NCBI RefSeq assembly: GCF_009695775.1
Contig: NZ_VUNG01000012.1
Location: 16,703 to 80,702 of the forward strand
Direction: 5' to 3'
Length of the DNA stretch: 64,000 nt
From: Hallella mizrahii
GTDB taxonomy: Bacteria > Bacteroidota > Bacteroidia > Bacteroidales > Bacteroidaceae
Shown here: positions 1-8,187 of the stretch, piece by piece
Layout: each line of letters begins with the position of its first letter
Numbering within the stretch: position 1 is the stretch's first letter
The notes under the pieces: model-generated
What the model saw: the letters and a program-made list of their open reading frames with translations, nothing else
The model's database searches: none
What the model was told of the DNA's origin: nothing
Program-made: the position numbers and the translations under genes

Positions 1-724
1 TGGGCCACACATCTTCTATATGCTCTTTTCCGGAGATCTCCAGCACGCGTACGAGCACGCTGAGCATCCACGATGGCACACCCGAGATGTTGGTCACATT
101 GCTTTTCAGACATTCGTGGGCAATGCGGTCGCGCTTGACTTCAAAGTCGGAAAGCAGGGCCGTTTGCTTCTTGGGTACGCGGAAGAGGTTGGCAATCGGG
201 TTGATGTTCTCGATGAGGATGGCGCTGAGGTCACCCACGAGCGAGCCTTCCACGTTGTAGTTGGGCGAGTGACTGCCACCGAGGATGAGCGACTTGCCGT
301 CAAAAAGCCGGCTGCCGGGGTTGTTGCGAAGATAGACGGTGACCACGTCCGCACCACCTTTATAGTGGATGTTGTGCAGTCCGTCGGAAGAAACAGGGAT
401 GAACTTCGACTTGTCGTTGGTGGTTCCAGAGGATTTGGCATACCATTTCACCACGCCAGGCCACAATACATTCGGCTCGCCGTGACGCATACGATCGATG
501 TCGCCTTTCAGTTCTTCGTATGTGTTGATGGGCACATTGTTGACGAAATCGTCGTAGCTGTGCGTACTCGCCAGCATGTGGTTGCGTCCATATTCGGTAT
601 ATTTACCCTTTTCAAGCAGGTAGTGCAACGCACGGCGTTGTAGAGCCTCGGGCTGCGTGTAGTGCTTTTCGAGCTCATACTGTCGTGGTTTGAACAACTT
701 GCTTGCAAACTTTGTCAAACTCAT
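1..724 (-). CDS. GH3 auxin-responsive promoter family protein (3' end cut off)
   Basis: The reading frame runs from an ATG at 722-724 down to the window edge without a stop, so about 241 residues of a roughly 500-residue family are visible. A segment near residues 92-107 reads WYAKSSGTTNDKSKFIP, the ATP/AMP-binding motif of the GH3 family of acyl-adenylate-forming enzymes. Plant members join amino acids to hormones such as auxin and jasmonate. Bacterial members are common in Bacteroidetes, but their substrates are, to my knowledge, unassigned. The start is supported by a TAATTTTG -7 box about 30 bp upstream. Family assignment is fairly sure; substrate is unknown. Confidence 0.8.
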   Translation of the reverse strand, partial: MSLTKFASKLFKPRQYELEKHYTQPEALQRRALHYLLEKGKYTEYGRNHMLASTHSYDDFVNNVPINTYEELKGDIDRMRHGEPNVLWPGVVKWYAKSSGTTNDKSKFIPVSSDGLHNIHYKGGADVVTVYLRNNPGSRLFDGKSLILGGSHSPNYNVEGSLVGDLSAILIENINPIANLFRVPKKQTALLSDFEVKRDRIAHECLKSNVTNISGVPSWMLSVLVRVLEISGKEHIEDVWP

Positions 725-752
725 AATTTGCGCAATATATCAATCTAAGGTG

Positions 753-760
753 CAAAATTA
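753..760 (-). promoter_or_regulatory. Bacteroidetes -7 box for the GH3-family gene
   Basis: Read on the minus strand this is TAATTTTG, matching TAnnTTTG. It lies 29 bp before the ATG at 724. No clear TTTG is seen 19-20 bp further upstream, so only half of the promoter is supported. Confidence 0.45.
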
Positions 761-835
761 GTCTAAAACTTTGACATCCTCTACTAATTTAGCTTTTTTT
801 ATATGTGTAGTCGGCTTTTGTAGCAACTGTGAAGA

Positions 836-886
836 ACAAAACAAAAACCTCCAGCCAGGGCTTCGGTTGTTTGCCTTGGCTGGAGG
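836..886 (-). terminator. Intrinsic terminator of lgt
   Basis: A 14 bp stem with one mismatch (CCTCCAGCCAGGGC with GCCTTGGCTGGAGG, 848-886) is followed in the minus direction by a T-rich tract. It sits about 30 bp beyond the lgt stop codon. Confidence 0.85.
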
Positions 887-915
887 TGGTGATGAGAGAA
901 TGGGCTGATGATGGC

Positions 916-1764
916 TCAGTCTTGCTTTACAGGTTTGAACTTCTTTGCGTGGAGGATGCACAGAAGGCCGATGATGATAAACGGTATCGACAGCAACTGT
1001 CCCATGTCGAGCGGCAGGCTGGCCTCGAAAGCTTCCTGGATGTCCTTGGTATACTCGATGAGGAAGCGGGCGACAAACACCAGTGTGAGGCACAGTCCGA
1101 GGTAGAGTCCGCTACCCACCATGTCGCGGTGCTTGCGATAGATGAGATAGATGATCACGAAGAAGCAGGCGTAGGACAGGGCCTCGTAGAGCTGACCGGG
1201 ATGGCGCGGATACTGATCTACACGCTCGAAGATGAAAGCCCAGGGCACATCGGTCACCTTGCCGATGATCTCACTGTTCATCAAGTTGCCCAAGCGGATG
1301 AAGGTGGCTGTGATACAGGAGCAGATGCCCATGTTGTCAAACACTACCCAGGGTGAGAGCTTGTTGCGGTGGGAGTAGATGAAGATGGCAATGATCATAC
1401 CGATCACGCCGCCGTGTGAGGCCAGTCCCTCATAGCCGGTAAATACCCATGTGCCGCTTTGCATGCGGTGAAAAGGGATGAGCATCTCTATGAAATGGTC
1501 CCAGGACGAGAGGAAATAGTCGGGCTGGTAGAACAGACAGTGGCCCAGTCGTGCGCCCACAAGCACGGAAACAAAGATATAGATAAACAGTGGCTCGAAC
1601 TTCTCGTCGGGGATATGCTGCTGCTTATAGAGGCGCTGCATGAGCAGATAGCCCAACAGCAGGCCCATGAGCCAGCACATCGAATACCAGCGAAGACCAA
1701 AATGTCCCACGTGGAACATGACTTGGTCGGGGTCCCAGACGATATATGAAAGCAATGTTGACAT
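916..1764 (-). CDS. lgt: Prolipoprotein diacylglyceryl transferase
   Basis: Lgt moves a diacylglyceryl group from phosphatidylglycerol to the lipobox cysteine of preprolipoproteins in the inner membrane. The 282-residue length is normal. Several hydrophobic membrane segments are visible, with SHGGV near residues 116-120 and RLGNLMNSE near 157-165, which corresponds to the family signature (G-R-x-G-N-F-x-N-x-E). The gene is followed by a strong terminator at 836-886. ychF lies 55 bp upstream on the same strand, so the two may be co-transcribed. A parS-like 16-mer lies inside the start of the gene (1703-1718). Confidence 0.95.
   Translation of the reverse strand: MSTLLSYIVWDPDQVMFHVGHFGLRWYSMCWLMGLLLGYLLMQRLYKQQHIPDEKFEPLFIYIFVSVLVGARLGHCLFYQPDYFLSSWDHFIEMLIPFHRMQSGTWVFTGYEGLASHGGVIGMIIAIFIYSHRNKLSPWVVFDNMGICSCITATFIRLGNLMNSEIIGKVTDVPWAFIFERVDQYPRHPGQLYEALSYACFFVIIYLIYRKHRDMVGSGLYLGLCLTLVFVARFLIEYTKDIQEAFEASLPLDMGQLLSIPFIIIGLLCILHAKKFKPVKQD
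1703..1718. promoter_or_regulatory. Possible degenerate parS site inside lgt
   Basis: TGTCCCACGTGGAACA matches the parS consensus TGTTTCACGTGAAACA at 13 of 16 positions and keeps the CACGTG centre. It encodes part of MFHVGH of Lgt, so it may be chance. It is listed because two other parS-like sites occur within 12 kb. Confidence 0.3.
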
Positions 1765-1819
1765 GATATGTGCCTTATTAGCTTAAAAGATATGTGTAAT
1801 AGGGTAGGGCGTCCGTGGC

Positions 1820-2923
1820 TTAGACGTTGAAGCGGAAGTGCATGATGTCGCCGTCCTGCACCTCATAGTCCTTGCCCTCGATGCCGAGCTTGCCGGCCTC
1901 GCGCACAGCGGCCTCAGAGCCGTACTTGATATAGTCTTCGTACTTGATGACCTCAGCGCGGATGAATCCCTTCTCAAAGTCGGTGTGGATGACGCCGGCG
2001 CACTGTGGTGCCTTCCAGCCTTTGTGGAAAGTCCAGGCCTTCACCTCCATCTCGCCTGCGGTGATAAACGTCTGCAGGTTGAGCAGATGATAGGCTTTCT
2101 TGATGAGTCGGTTGACGCCGCTCTCCTCCAATCCCAGCTCGTCGAGGAAGAGCTTCTTGTCCTCATAGGTGTCGAGTGAGGCGATGTCTTCCTCTGTCTT
2201 GGCAGCGATGACCATAGCCTCGGCACCTTCCTTGGCAGCGATCTCCTCTATCTTCTTGGAATAGTCGTTGCCGGTTTTGGCGCTCTGCTCGTCGACATTG
2301 CAGACATAGAGCACCGGTTTGGTGGTGAGCAGGAAGAGGTCGTGAGCGGCCTGCTGCTCTTCCTTGGTGTCTAAAGTCACCGAGCGTGCGTTTTCGCCGC
2401 GGTCGAGGACCTCTTTATAAGCCTTGAGGACAGACACCAGAACCTTGGCGTCCTTGTTGCCGGTGGCGGCAATTTTCTCCTGCTTGGCCATTTGCCCTTC
2501 GATAGTCTCCAAGTCTTTGAGTTGCAGCTCTGTATCGATGGTCTCCTTGTCAGCGATAGGATCTACGGGAGCACCGCCCTCGCGCACTACGTTGTCGTCG
2601 TCGAAGCAGCGGATGACATGAATGATGGCATCGCACTCGCGGATGTTTCCGAGGAACTTATTGCCCAGCCCTTCACCTTTGGAAGCACCTTTCACCAGTC
2701 CGGCGATGTCCACGATCTCACAGGTAGCGGGCACGATGCGTCCCGGGTGCACGATTTCGGCAAGCTTAGTGAGCCGCTCGTCGGGCACTGTAATCACGCC
2801 TAAGTTGGGTTCAATCGTACAGAAGGGGAAGTTAGCAGCCTGTGCCTTAGCACTGGACAGGCAATTAAACAAAGTAGACTTTCCCACATTTGGTAAGCCT
2901 ACAATACCACATTTTAATGACAT
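1820..2923 (-). CDS. ychF: Redox-regulated ATPase YchF (Obg family)
   Basis: YchF is a P-loop ATPase of the Obg/OLA1 group that associates with ribosomes. The 367-residue form begins MSLKCGIVGLPNVGKSTLFN, which is the family N-terminus. An in-frame extension upstream to 3019 was rejected because a promoter -7 box (2958-2965) falls within it. Visible features are the G1 loop GLPNVGKST (residues 9-17), the G3 motif DIAGL and a C-terminal TGS domain ending DGDIMHFRFNV. A perfect 16 bp palindrome, ATATAAACGTTTATAT (2930-2945), lies in the leader just ahead of the start codon. Confidence 0.95.
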   Translation of the reverse strand: MSLKCGIVGLPNVGKSTLFNCLSSAKAQAANFPFCTIEPNLGVITVPDERLTKLAEIVHPGRIVPATCEIVDIAGLVKGASKGEGLGNKFLGNIRECDAIIHVIRCFDDDNVVREGGAPVDPIADKETIDTELQLKDLETIEGQMAKQEKIAATGNKDAKVLVSVLKAYKEVLDRGENARSVTLDTKEEQQAAHDLFLLTTKPVLYVCNVDEQSAKTGNDYSKKIEEIAAKEGAEAMVIAAKTEEDIASLDTYEDKKLFLDELGLEESGVNRLIKKAYHLLNLQTFITAGEMEVKAWTFHKGWKAPQCAGVIHTDFEKGFIRAEVIKYEDYIKYGSEAAVREAGKLGIEGKDYEVQDGDIMHFRFNV

Positions 2924-2957
2924 GTCTTTATATAAACGTTTATATCTTTTCTGTTTG

Positions 2958-2965
2958 CAAAAGTA
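2958..2965 (-). promoter_or_regulatory. -7 box for ychF
   Basis: TACTTTTG on the minus strand matches TAnnTTTG and lies about 35 bp before the ychF start. The leader between them contains the palindrome ATATAAACGTTTATAT at 2930-2945. No clear -33 element was assigned. Confidence 0.5.
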
Positions 2966-3015
2966 AGAAAAATATCTGAGGTGGGCAAAGACTGAGGCAT
3001 AAAAGCGGTTAAATG

Positions 3016-4143
3016 TCACACGATGAAGAACTCATCGGCGTTTTCCGGTGTCACCACTTTAAAGGTAGCTTGAGGATAAGCCTTGCTGAATGCTTCGGGA
3101 CAACGTACGTTGGCTTTTCTTGCATTCCATTTAAACTCAGTAGCATCGAGCTTTCCGTCGCTCTCCTCAAGGAAGTTGATCTCGCGCTGTTGCTGCGTTC
3201 TCCAGAACCAAAAATTGGTAAATGGCTGATGGATATTGAGATGTTTGAGTCTTTCCGCTATGGCAAAGTTCTCCCACAAAGCTCCGGTGTCGGCGCGGTT
3301 CTCCACCTGCTGGAAGTTTGCAATGATGGCATTGCGTATACCCAAATCCCAGAAATAGATCTTCCGGCTCGATTTGAGCTCGTTTCTCAAATTGCGTGAG
3401 AAACTGCTCAGACGAAAGATGATGAAGTTCTTTTCCAGTATGTCGACATATTTCTCCACGGTCTTTGAATCCAGTCCGATGAGTTGTCCGACCTCGTTGT
3501 ATGACACCTGCTCGCCAATCTGATAGGCGAGTACCTGAAGCAGTCTGACGATTTTGTCGGGTTTGGAGATGTTGTCGATGGTCATAATGTCCTTGTAGAG
3601 ATAACTGTTGGACAGTTCGTGCAGCACTTCCCGCTCTTCGCCTGGCGAAGTAACCACCTCGGGATAGTATCCAAAAACCATGCGGTGGGGGATCATACGG
3701 TGCTCCTCCAACAGATTGGTTTCGTTGACCATCTCCTTATAAGATAAAGGGAAGATGGTGAACTCACGCTTGCGACCGGTCAGCGATTCCTTGATGCCGG
3801 AAGCTAAAAGCAGCGAAGAACTGCCCGTAGCCACCACTTGTACGCCCGGCACTTGGTCTGTGACGAGTTTCAACCGCAGTCCTATTTCTGGAATTCTTTG
3901 AGCCTCGTCGACGATAAGCCAGCGGTTGTTACCGAGAATCGCCTTGATGCGTGTGGAGGTCATGTCCTTGAACAGTCGCTGGACGTCGAGATCGTCGGCA
4001 TTCATCCACAGCACCTGCTCCCTGTCGTCGAAGAGTTGATGCAGTAAGGTCGATTTGCCCACCTGTCTGGCACCATAGATGATCACGGCCTTATCGCCTC
4101 CGATAAGCCGTTCAATCTGCTTTTTTTGTTCACGCTCTATCAT
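3016..4143 (-). CDS. AAA-type ATPase with C-terminal DUF4143 domain
   Basis: This 375-residue protein has a P-loop GARQVGKST (residues 24-32), a Walker B LIVDEAQ (76-82), an arginine-finger-like GATGSSSL-type segment, then a winged-helix region and a C-terminal DUF4143 (PD-(D/E)XK-like) domain ending near FWRTQQQREINFL. Bacteroidetes often carry many copies of this family; the cellular role is not established. The ATG at 4143 is preferred over an in-frame TTG at 4230. A good promoter (TTTG at 4195-4198, TACTTTTG at 4167-4174) places the transcript start near 4160, after the TTG. The -33 box sits inside a 64 bp palindrome. Confidence 0.85.
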   Translation of the reverse strand: MIEREQKKQIERLIGGDKAVIIYGARQVGKSTLLHQLFDDREQVLWMNADDLDVQRLFKDMTSTRIKAILGNNRWLIVDEAQRIPEIGLRLKLVTDQVPGVQVVATGSSSLLLASGIKESLTGRKREFTIFPLSYKEMVNETNLLEEHRMIPHRMVFGYYPEVVTSPGEEREVLHELSNSYLYKDIMTIDNISKPDKIVRLLQVLAYQIGEQVSYNEVGQLIGLDSKTVEKYVDILEKNFIIFRLSSFSRNLRNELKSSRKIYFWDLGIRNAIIANFQQVENRADTGALWENFAIAERLKHLNIHQPFTNFWFWRTQQQREINFLEESDGKLDATEFKWNARKANVRCPEAFSKAYPQATFKVVTPENADEFFIV

Positions 4144-4166
4144 TTCTTGCAATATCAGTATGGTTG

Positions 4167-4198
4167 CAAAAGTAGGCAAAGCGTCTGTAAATTCCAAA
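4167..4198 (-). promoter_or_regulatory. Promoter of the DUF4143 ATPase gene
   Basis: On the minus strand TTTG (4195-4198) is followed after exactly 20 bp by TACTTTTG (4167-4174), a full Bacteroidetes promoter. The -33 element lies inside the proximal arm of the 64 bp palindrome at 4190-4253, so a protein bound there would be placed to affect RNA polymerase. Confidence 0.7.
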
Positions 4199-4253
4199 TT
4201 TCTTATAAGATTTTTGGAATCGATTCCCAAAATCTTATAAGAAATTTGGAATT
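4190..4253. repeat. 64 bp near-perfect palindrome
   Basis: Two 32 bp arms meet at 4221/4222 with no loop and pair at 31 of 32 positions; the single mismatch is between 4215 and 4228. Internal shorter palindromes include TTATAA and GGAATCGATTCC. It lies between the polA stop (4270) and the ATPase start, and overlaps the ATPase promoter. It lacks a T-run, so it is not a typical terminator. Confidence 0.9.
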
Positions 4254-4269
4254 GTCTGACATCTTTATT

Positions 4270-7032
4270 TTAGTGTGCTTCCAGCCAGTTCTTTCCCCAA
4301 CCGGCGTCTGCAATCAGTGGTACGCTGAGCTGACAAGCGTTTTGCATCTCGGTGAGGACGATGTCCTCGACCTTTTCTTTCTCCTCGGGATAGACGCTGA
4401 AGTTGAGTTCGTCGTGTACCTGCAGGATCATCTTGGAGCGTATGCCTTCCTTTTTGAAGCGTCGCCAGATGCGTATCATGGCAATCTTGATGATGTCGGC
4501 TTCCGAACCCTGAATGGGCGCGTTGATGGCATTACGCTCAGCGAAGCCGCGCACGGTGCCGTTTTTGGAATCTATGTCGGGCAGATAGCGGCGTCGTCCA
4601 AACATCGTCTCAGCATATTTCTTCTCGCGTGCTGTCGCGATAGCGCTTTCCATAAACGCATGTACTTTGGGGAAGGTGGCGAAATAGTCCTGGATGAGTT
4701 GTCGTGCCTCGCCGTTGGGGATGCCCATGCGTTGTGCCAGACCAAAGGCAGTGATGCCGTAGATGATGCCGAAATTGGCTTGTTTGGCTTTTTTGCGCTG
4801 TGCGTCGGTGACCTCATCAAGGGGCTCTTTCCATATCTTGGCGGCGGTGGCACGGTGGATGTCCAGTCCCTCGCGAAACGCCTCTATCATGTTCTCGTCG
4901 CCACTGAGGTGAGCCATGATGCGCAACTCTATCTGGCTGTAGTCAGCGGAGAAGAAGAGGCAGCCCGGTTCGGGCACGAAGCACTTGCGGATCTCCTTGC
5001 CGTCGTCATCGCGCACGGGAATGTTCTGCAGGTTGGGGTCTGAGGATGAGAGCCGCCCTGTGGCGGTAACTGCTTGATTGAACGACGTGTGGATGTGTCC
5101 CGTACGCTTGTTGATCAACAGTGGCAATGCCTCGACATAGGTGCCGAGAAGTTTTTTCAGACCGCGGTAGTTGAGGATGTCGTCGACGATAGGCGCCTTG
5201 TCGCGCAGCTGTAGCAGTACCTCCTCTGAGGTGACATACTGTCCGGTACGTGTCTTCTTGGGTTTGTCGACAAGCTGCATCTTGCCGAAGAGGATGTCAC
5301 CGACCTGTTTGGGGCTGCTGATGTTGAACGTTTCGCCGGCGAGCTCATAGGCATGTTGCTCATAGCGTGCCATGCGCTCCTTGAAGATGCGCTCAGTCTC
5401 TTTGAGTGAGTCGGTGTCGAGGCAGACGCCGTTGAGCTCCATGTCGGCGAGAACCTTGACGAGTGGCATCTCGATGTCCCAGAACAGTCGCTCCATGCCT
5501 TTCTCTTTGAGCATGGGCTCGAGGACGTTTTTCAGCTTCAACGTGACGTCGGCATCCTCAGCAGCGTATTCATAGACCTCTTTAGGATCCAGGTCGCGCA
5601 TGTTTTTCTGATGTTTTCCTTTTGGTCCGATGAGCTCTTCGATGTGCACGGTACGGTAGTGGAGGAGTGTCTCGGCCATGAAGTCCATGTTGTGATGCAG
5701 TTCGGGCTGAAGCACATAATGGGCGAGCATGGTGTCGAACATCGGTCCTTGGATGTCGACGCCATAGTTGCGGAGCACCTCGTAATCGTATTTGATATTC
5801 TGTCCGACCTTGAGCGTTTCCGTGTTCTCGTAGAGCGGTTTGAATATGTTAACATATTGCAAGGCTTCTTCACGGTTTGCTGGTATTGCCACATAATAGG
5901 CCTTGTTTTCCTCCACAGCGAAGCTCAAACCGACCAATTCTGCGTCGACAGAGCTTGTAGAAGTGGTTTCTGTGTCTAGACTGAGAATTTTTTTTGTCCT
6001 TAAAAAGTCATAAAGTCGAGATGCATCTTGTTTATTATCAATCAGTTGATATTCGTGAGAGGTCGTTTTAAGGCTTGCGAGAATCGAATTTTCAGCGACA
6101 GCTTGCCCGTCGGTCGGGATTTCGTCAAAAAGAGAAGGCTGTTTTGGCGCGTTATTTTTTGTGTTTTCAGCCTTACGGAGAAATTTTTCGGCAAGTCGCT
6201 TAAACTCGAGTTGTGCGAAGAGTTCGCTGAGTTGCTTCTCGTCGGGCTCGGTCATCTTCAGCTCATCGAGGTTGAGCTCGATGGGCACATCGGTACGTAT
6301 GGTAGCGAGAAACTTCGACATCTTGATGTCGTCCTTGGCGTTTTCCACCTTCTCGCGCATTTTCCCTTTGAGCTGGTCGGCATGTGCGAGCAGTTCTTCA
6401 CACGATCCGAACTCATTGATCAGCTTCACGGCAGTTTTCTCTCCCACGCCGGGGCAACCGGGATAGTTGTCGGCAGAGTCACCCATGAGGGCGAGCAGGT
6501 CGATGACCTTGTGTGCTGAGTCGATGCCATATTTCTCTTTGATCTCGCTCTCGCCGATTTTGTCATAGCCGCCACCATGGCGTGGCTTGAACATAAAGAC
6601 GTTTGGCGCGATGAGCTGTCCATAGTCTTTGTCGGGTGTGAGCATATAAGTTTCCACACCTGCTTTTCCGGCTTTCGTGGCGAGCGTACCGATGACGTCG
6701 TCGGCCTCAAAGCCGTCGGCCTGCAAGACGGGGATGTGCATGGCCTGGAGGATCTCCTTTATATAAGGTACGCTGAGCTTGATGTCTTCCGGTGTCTCCT
6801 CGCGCTGAGCCTTGTAGGGTGGGTAAGCCTCGTGGCGGAACGTCTTGCCGTGGTCGAAAGCCACGCCGAGATGTGTGGGATGCTCTTTGTCGATGATCTC
6901 CCTCAGCGTGTTGCAGAACCCCAGGATAGCAGAGGTGTTCAGGCCCTTGGAGTTGATGGTCGGTCGGTTGATAAAGGCATAGTACGCCCGGAAAATGATG
7001 GCGTAGGCGTCGAGTAAGAAGAGCTTGTTCAT
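4270..7032 (-). CDS. polA: DNA polymerase I
   Basis: The 920-residue protein carries all three classic domains. The N-terminal 5'-3' exonuclease has acidic clusters such as DGFEADDVIGT and LLALMGDSADNYPG. The 3'-5' exonuclease has DTETTS and further acidic residues, so proofreading may be retained. The polymerase domain has DYSQIELRIMAHLSGD (motif A) and VHDEL near 872-876 (motif C). It acts in Okazaki-fragment maturation and repair. Its stop codon is 17 bp before the 64 bp palindrome. The plus-strand polyprenyl synthase gene diverges from its 5' end, with about 90 bp of AT-rich DNA between them. Confidence 0.97.
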   Translation of the reverse strand: MNKLFLLDAYAIIFRAYYAFINRPTINSKGLNTSAILGFCNTLREIIDKEHPTHLGVAFDHGKTFRHEAYPPYKAQREETPEDIKLSVPYIKEILQAMHIPVLQADGFEADDVIGTLATKAGKAGVETYMLTPDKDYGQLIAPNVFMFKPRHGGGYDKIGESEIKEKYGIDSAHKVIDLLALMGDSADNYPGCPGVGEKTAVKLINEFGSCEELLAHADQLKGKMREKVENAKDDIKMSKFLATIRTDVPIELNLDELKMTEPDEKQLSELFAQLEFKRLAEKFLRKAENTKNNAPKQPSLFDEIPTDGQAVAENSILASLKTTSHEYQLIDNKQDASRLYDFLRTKKILSLDTETTSTSSVDAELVGLSFAVEENKAYYVAIPANREEALQYVNIFKPLYENTETLKVGQNIKYDYEVLRNYGVDIQGPMFDTMLAHYVLQPELHHNMDFMAETLLHYRTVHIEELIGPKGKHQKNMRDLDPKEVYEYAAEDADVTLKLKNVLEPMLKEKGMERLFWDIEMPLVKVLADMELNGVCLDTDSLKETERIFKERMARYEQHAYELAGETFNISSPKQVGDILFGKMQLVDKPKKTRTGQYVTSEEVLLQLRDKAPIVDDILNYRGLKKLLGTYVEALPLLINKRTGHIHTSFNQAVTATGRLSSSDPNLQNIPVRDDDGKEIRKCFVPEPGCLFFSADYSQIELRIMAHLSGDENMIEAFREGLDIHRATAAKIWKEPLDEVTDAQRKKAKQANFGIIYGITAFGLAQRMGIPNGEARQLIQDYFATFPKVHAFMESAIATAREKKYAETMFGRRRYLPDIDSKNGTVRGFAERNAINAPIQGSEADIIKIAMIRIWRRFKKEGIRSKMILQVHDELNFSVYPEEKEKVEDIVLTEMQNACQLSVPLIADAGWGKNWLEAH

Positions 7033-7095
7033 TTGATATTTCTTTTTTATTTGTAAAATTACGAAATTATTGCCATATTATCCAATTAAAATAAC

Positions 7096-7103
7096 TAATT
7101 TTG
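7096..7103 (+). promoter_or_regulatory. -7 box for the polyprenyl synthase gene
   Basis: TAATTTTG matches TAnnTTTG, 20 bp before the ATG at 7123. A TTG at 7070-7072 is 23 bp upstream, slightly beyond the usual spacing. Confidence 0.5.
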
Positions 7104-7122
7104 TATCAAAGATTACTATAGC

Positions 7123-8100
7123 ATGGATTATTTGTCAATCATCAAGCAACCTATCAGCTCAGAATTGTGCGATTTCATCGATCTTTTCAACAAGTCGTTG
7201 TCGCATACCGACGGGCTTTTGTCGCAGGCACTGGAGCACATCCGTAACCGTGCCGGAAAGCGTATGCGTCCTATTCTGATACTTCTCATGGCCAAGAACT
7301 TTGGTGAGATCACGGATGTCACTCAGCATGCGGCTGTGGGACTGGAACTGCTTCACACGGCCTCACTCGTGCACGATGATGTCGTGGACGAGAGCGGAGA
7401 GCGCCGAGGACAGAAAAGCGTCAATGCGATGTTTGACAATAAGGTGGCCGTGCTCGTGGGCGATTATATCCTCTCAACGGCTTTGCTGCATGTCAGCTAC
7501 ACCCATTCCGAGATCATCGTACGGTATCTCGCTGAGCTCGGCCGCACCCTTTCCAATGGTGAAATCCTGCAATTGTCCAATATCCAGAACCAGGAGATTT
7601 CAGAAGAAGTCTACTATCAGGTGATCAAACAGAAGACGGCAGCACTCTTCGAAGCCTGTGCTGCCATCGGCGCGCTGTCGGCCGGTGCGGCTGAGGAAGA
7701 CATCCAGGAGGCCAAGAAGTTCGGGCAGAACTTGGGCGTCATCTTCCAGATCCGTGACGATATCTTTGATTATTACGACCAGGCCAATGTCGGTAAACCT
7801 ACCGGCAACGACATGGCTGAGGGCAAGCTCACGCTGCCCGTCATCTATGCGCTCCGCTCCACCGGCAATCAGGATATGCTCGCTTTAGCCCGAAAGGTGA
7901 AGGCTGGCACTGTCACCAAGGACGAGATCGCAGAACTTGTCAAGTTTACCAAGGAGAACGGCGGTATAGAATATGCCGACCAGCGCATGTGGGAGCTTCA
8001 TGCCGAGAGCGTTTATTTCCTTGAGCATGAGGTGCATGACGAGGATGTGCGCAAGAGTCTGAGAGCCTATCTCGACTATGTCATCGAGCGGAATATCTGA
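7123..8100 (+). CDS. Long-chain polyprenyl diphosphate synthase
   Basis: This trans-isoprenyl diphosphate synthase adds isopentenyl units to an allylic diphosphate, probably making the menaquinone side chain. The first aspartate-rich motif is DDVVDE (D85, D86, D89) and the second is RDDIFDYYD (D212, D213, D216). The residue five places before the first motif is alanine (A80), typical of enzymes with room for long products, so octaprenyl-like synthase is more likely than farnesyl synthase. The length of 325 residues is normal. It converges with deoC over a shared bidirectional terminator. Confidence 0.9.
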   Translation: MDYLSIIKQPISSELCDFIDLFNKSLSHTDGLLSQALEHIRNRAGKRMRPILILLMAKNFGEITDVTQHAAVGLELLHTASLVHDDVVDESGERRGQKSVNAMFDNKVAVLVGDYILSTALLHVSYTHSEIIVRYLAELGRTLSNGEILQLSNIQNQEISEEVYYQVIKQKTAALFEACAAIGALSAGAAEEDIQEAKKFGQNLGVIFQIRDDIFDYYDQANVGKPTGNDMAEGKLTLPVIYALRSTGNQDMLALARKVKAGTVTKDEIAELVKFTKENGGIEYADQRMWELHAESVYFLEHEVHDEDVRKSLRAYLDYVIERNI

Positions 8101-8129
8101 TTTCAGTTTGACTATCTACCCATTATCAT

Positions 8130-8164
8130 AAAAGGGAGCAGCCTCTTTGAGACTGCTCCCTTTT
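8130..8164. terminator. Bidirectional terminator between convergent genes
   Basis: A perfect 12 bp stem (AAAAGGGAGCAG with CTGCTCCCTTTT) with an 11 nt loop has A-rich and T-rich flanks. It can end transcription of the polyprenyl synthase gene from the left and of deoC from the right. Confidence 0.9.
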
Positions 8165-8187
8165 GCTTGTGTTTTATGTTTCCCGTC

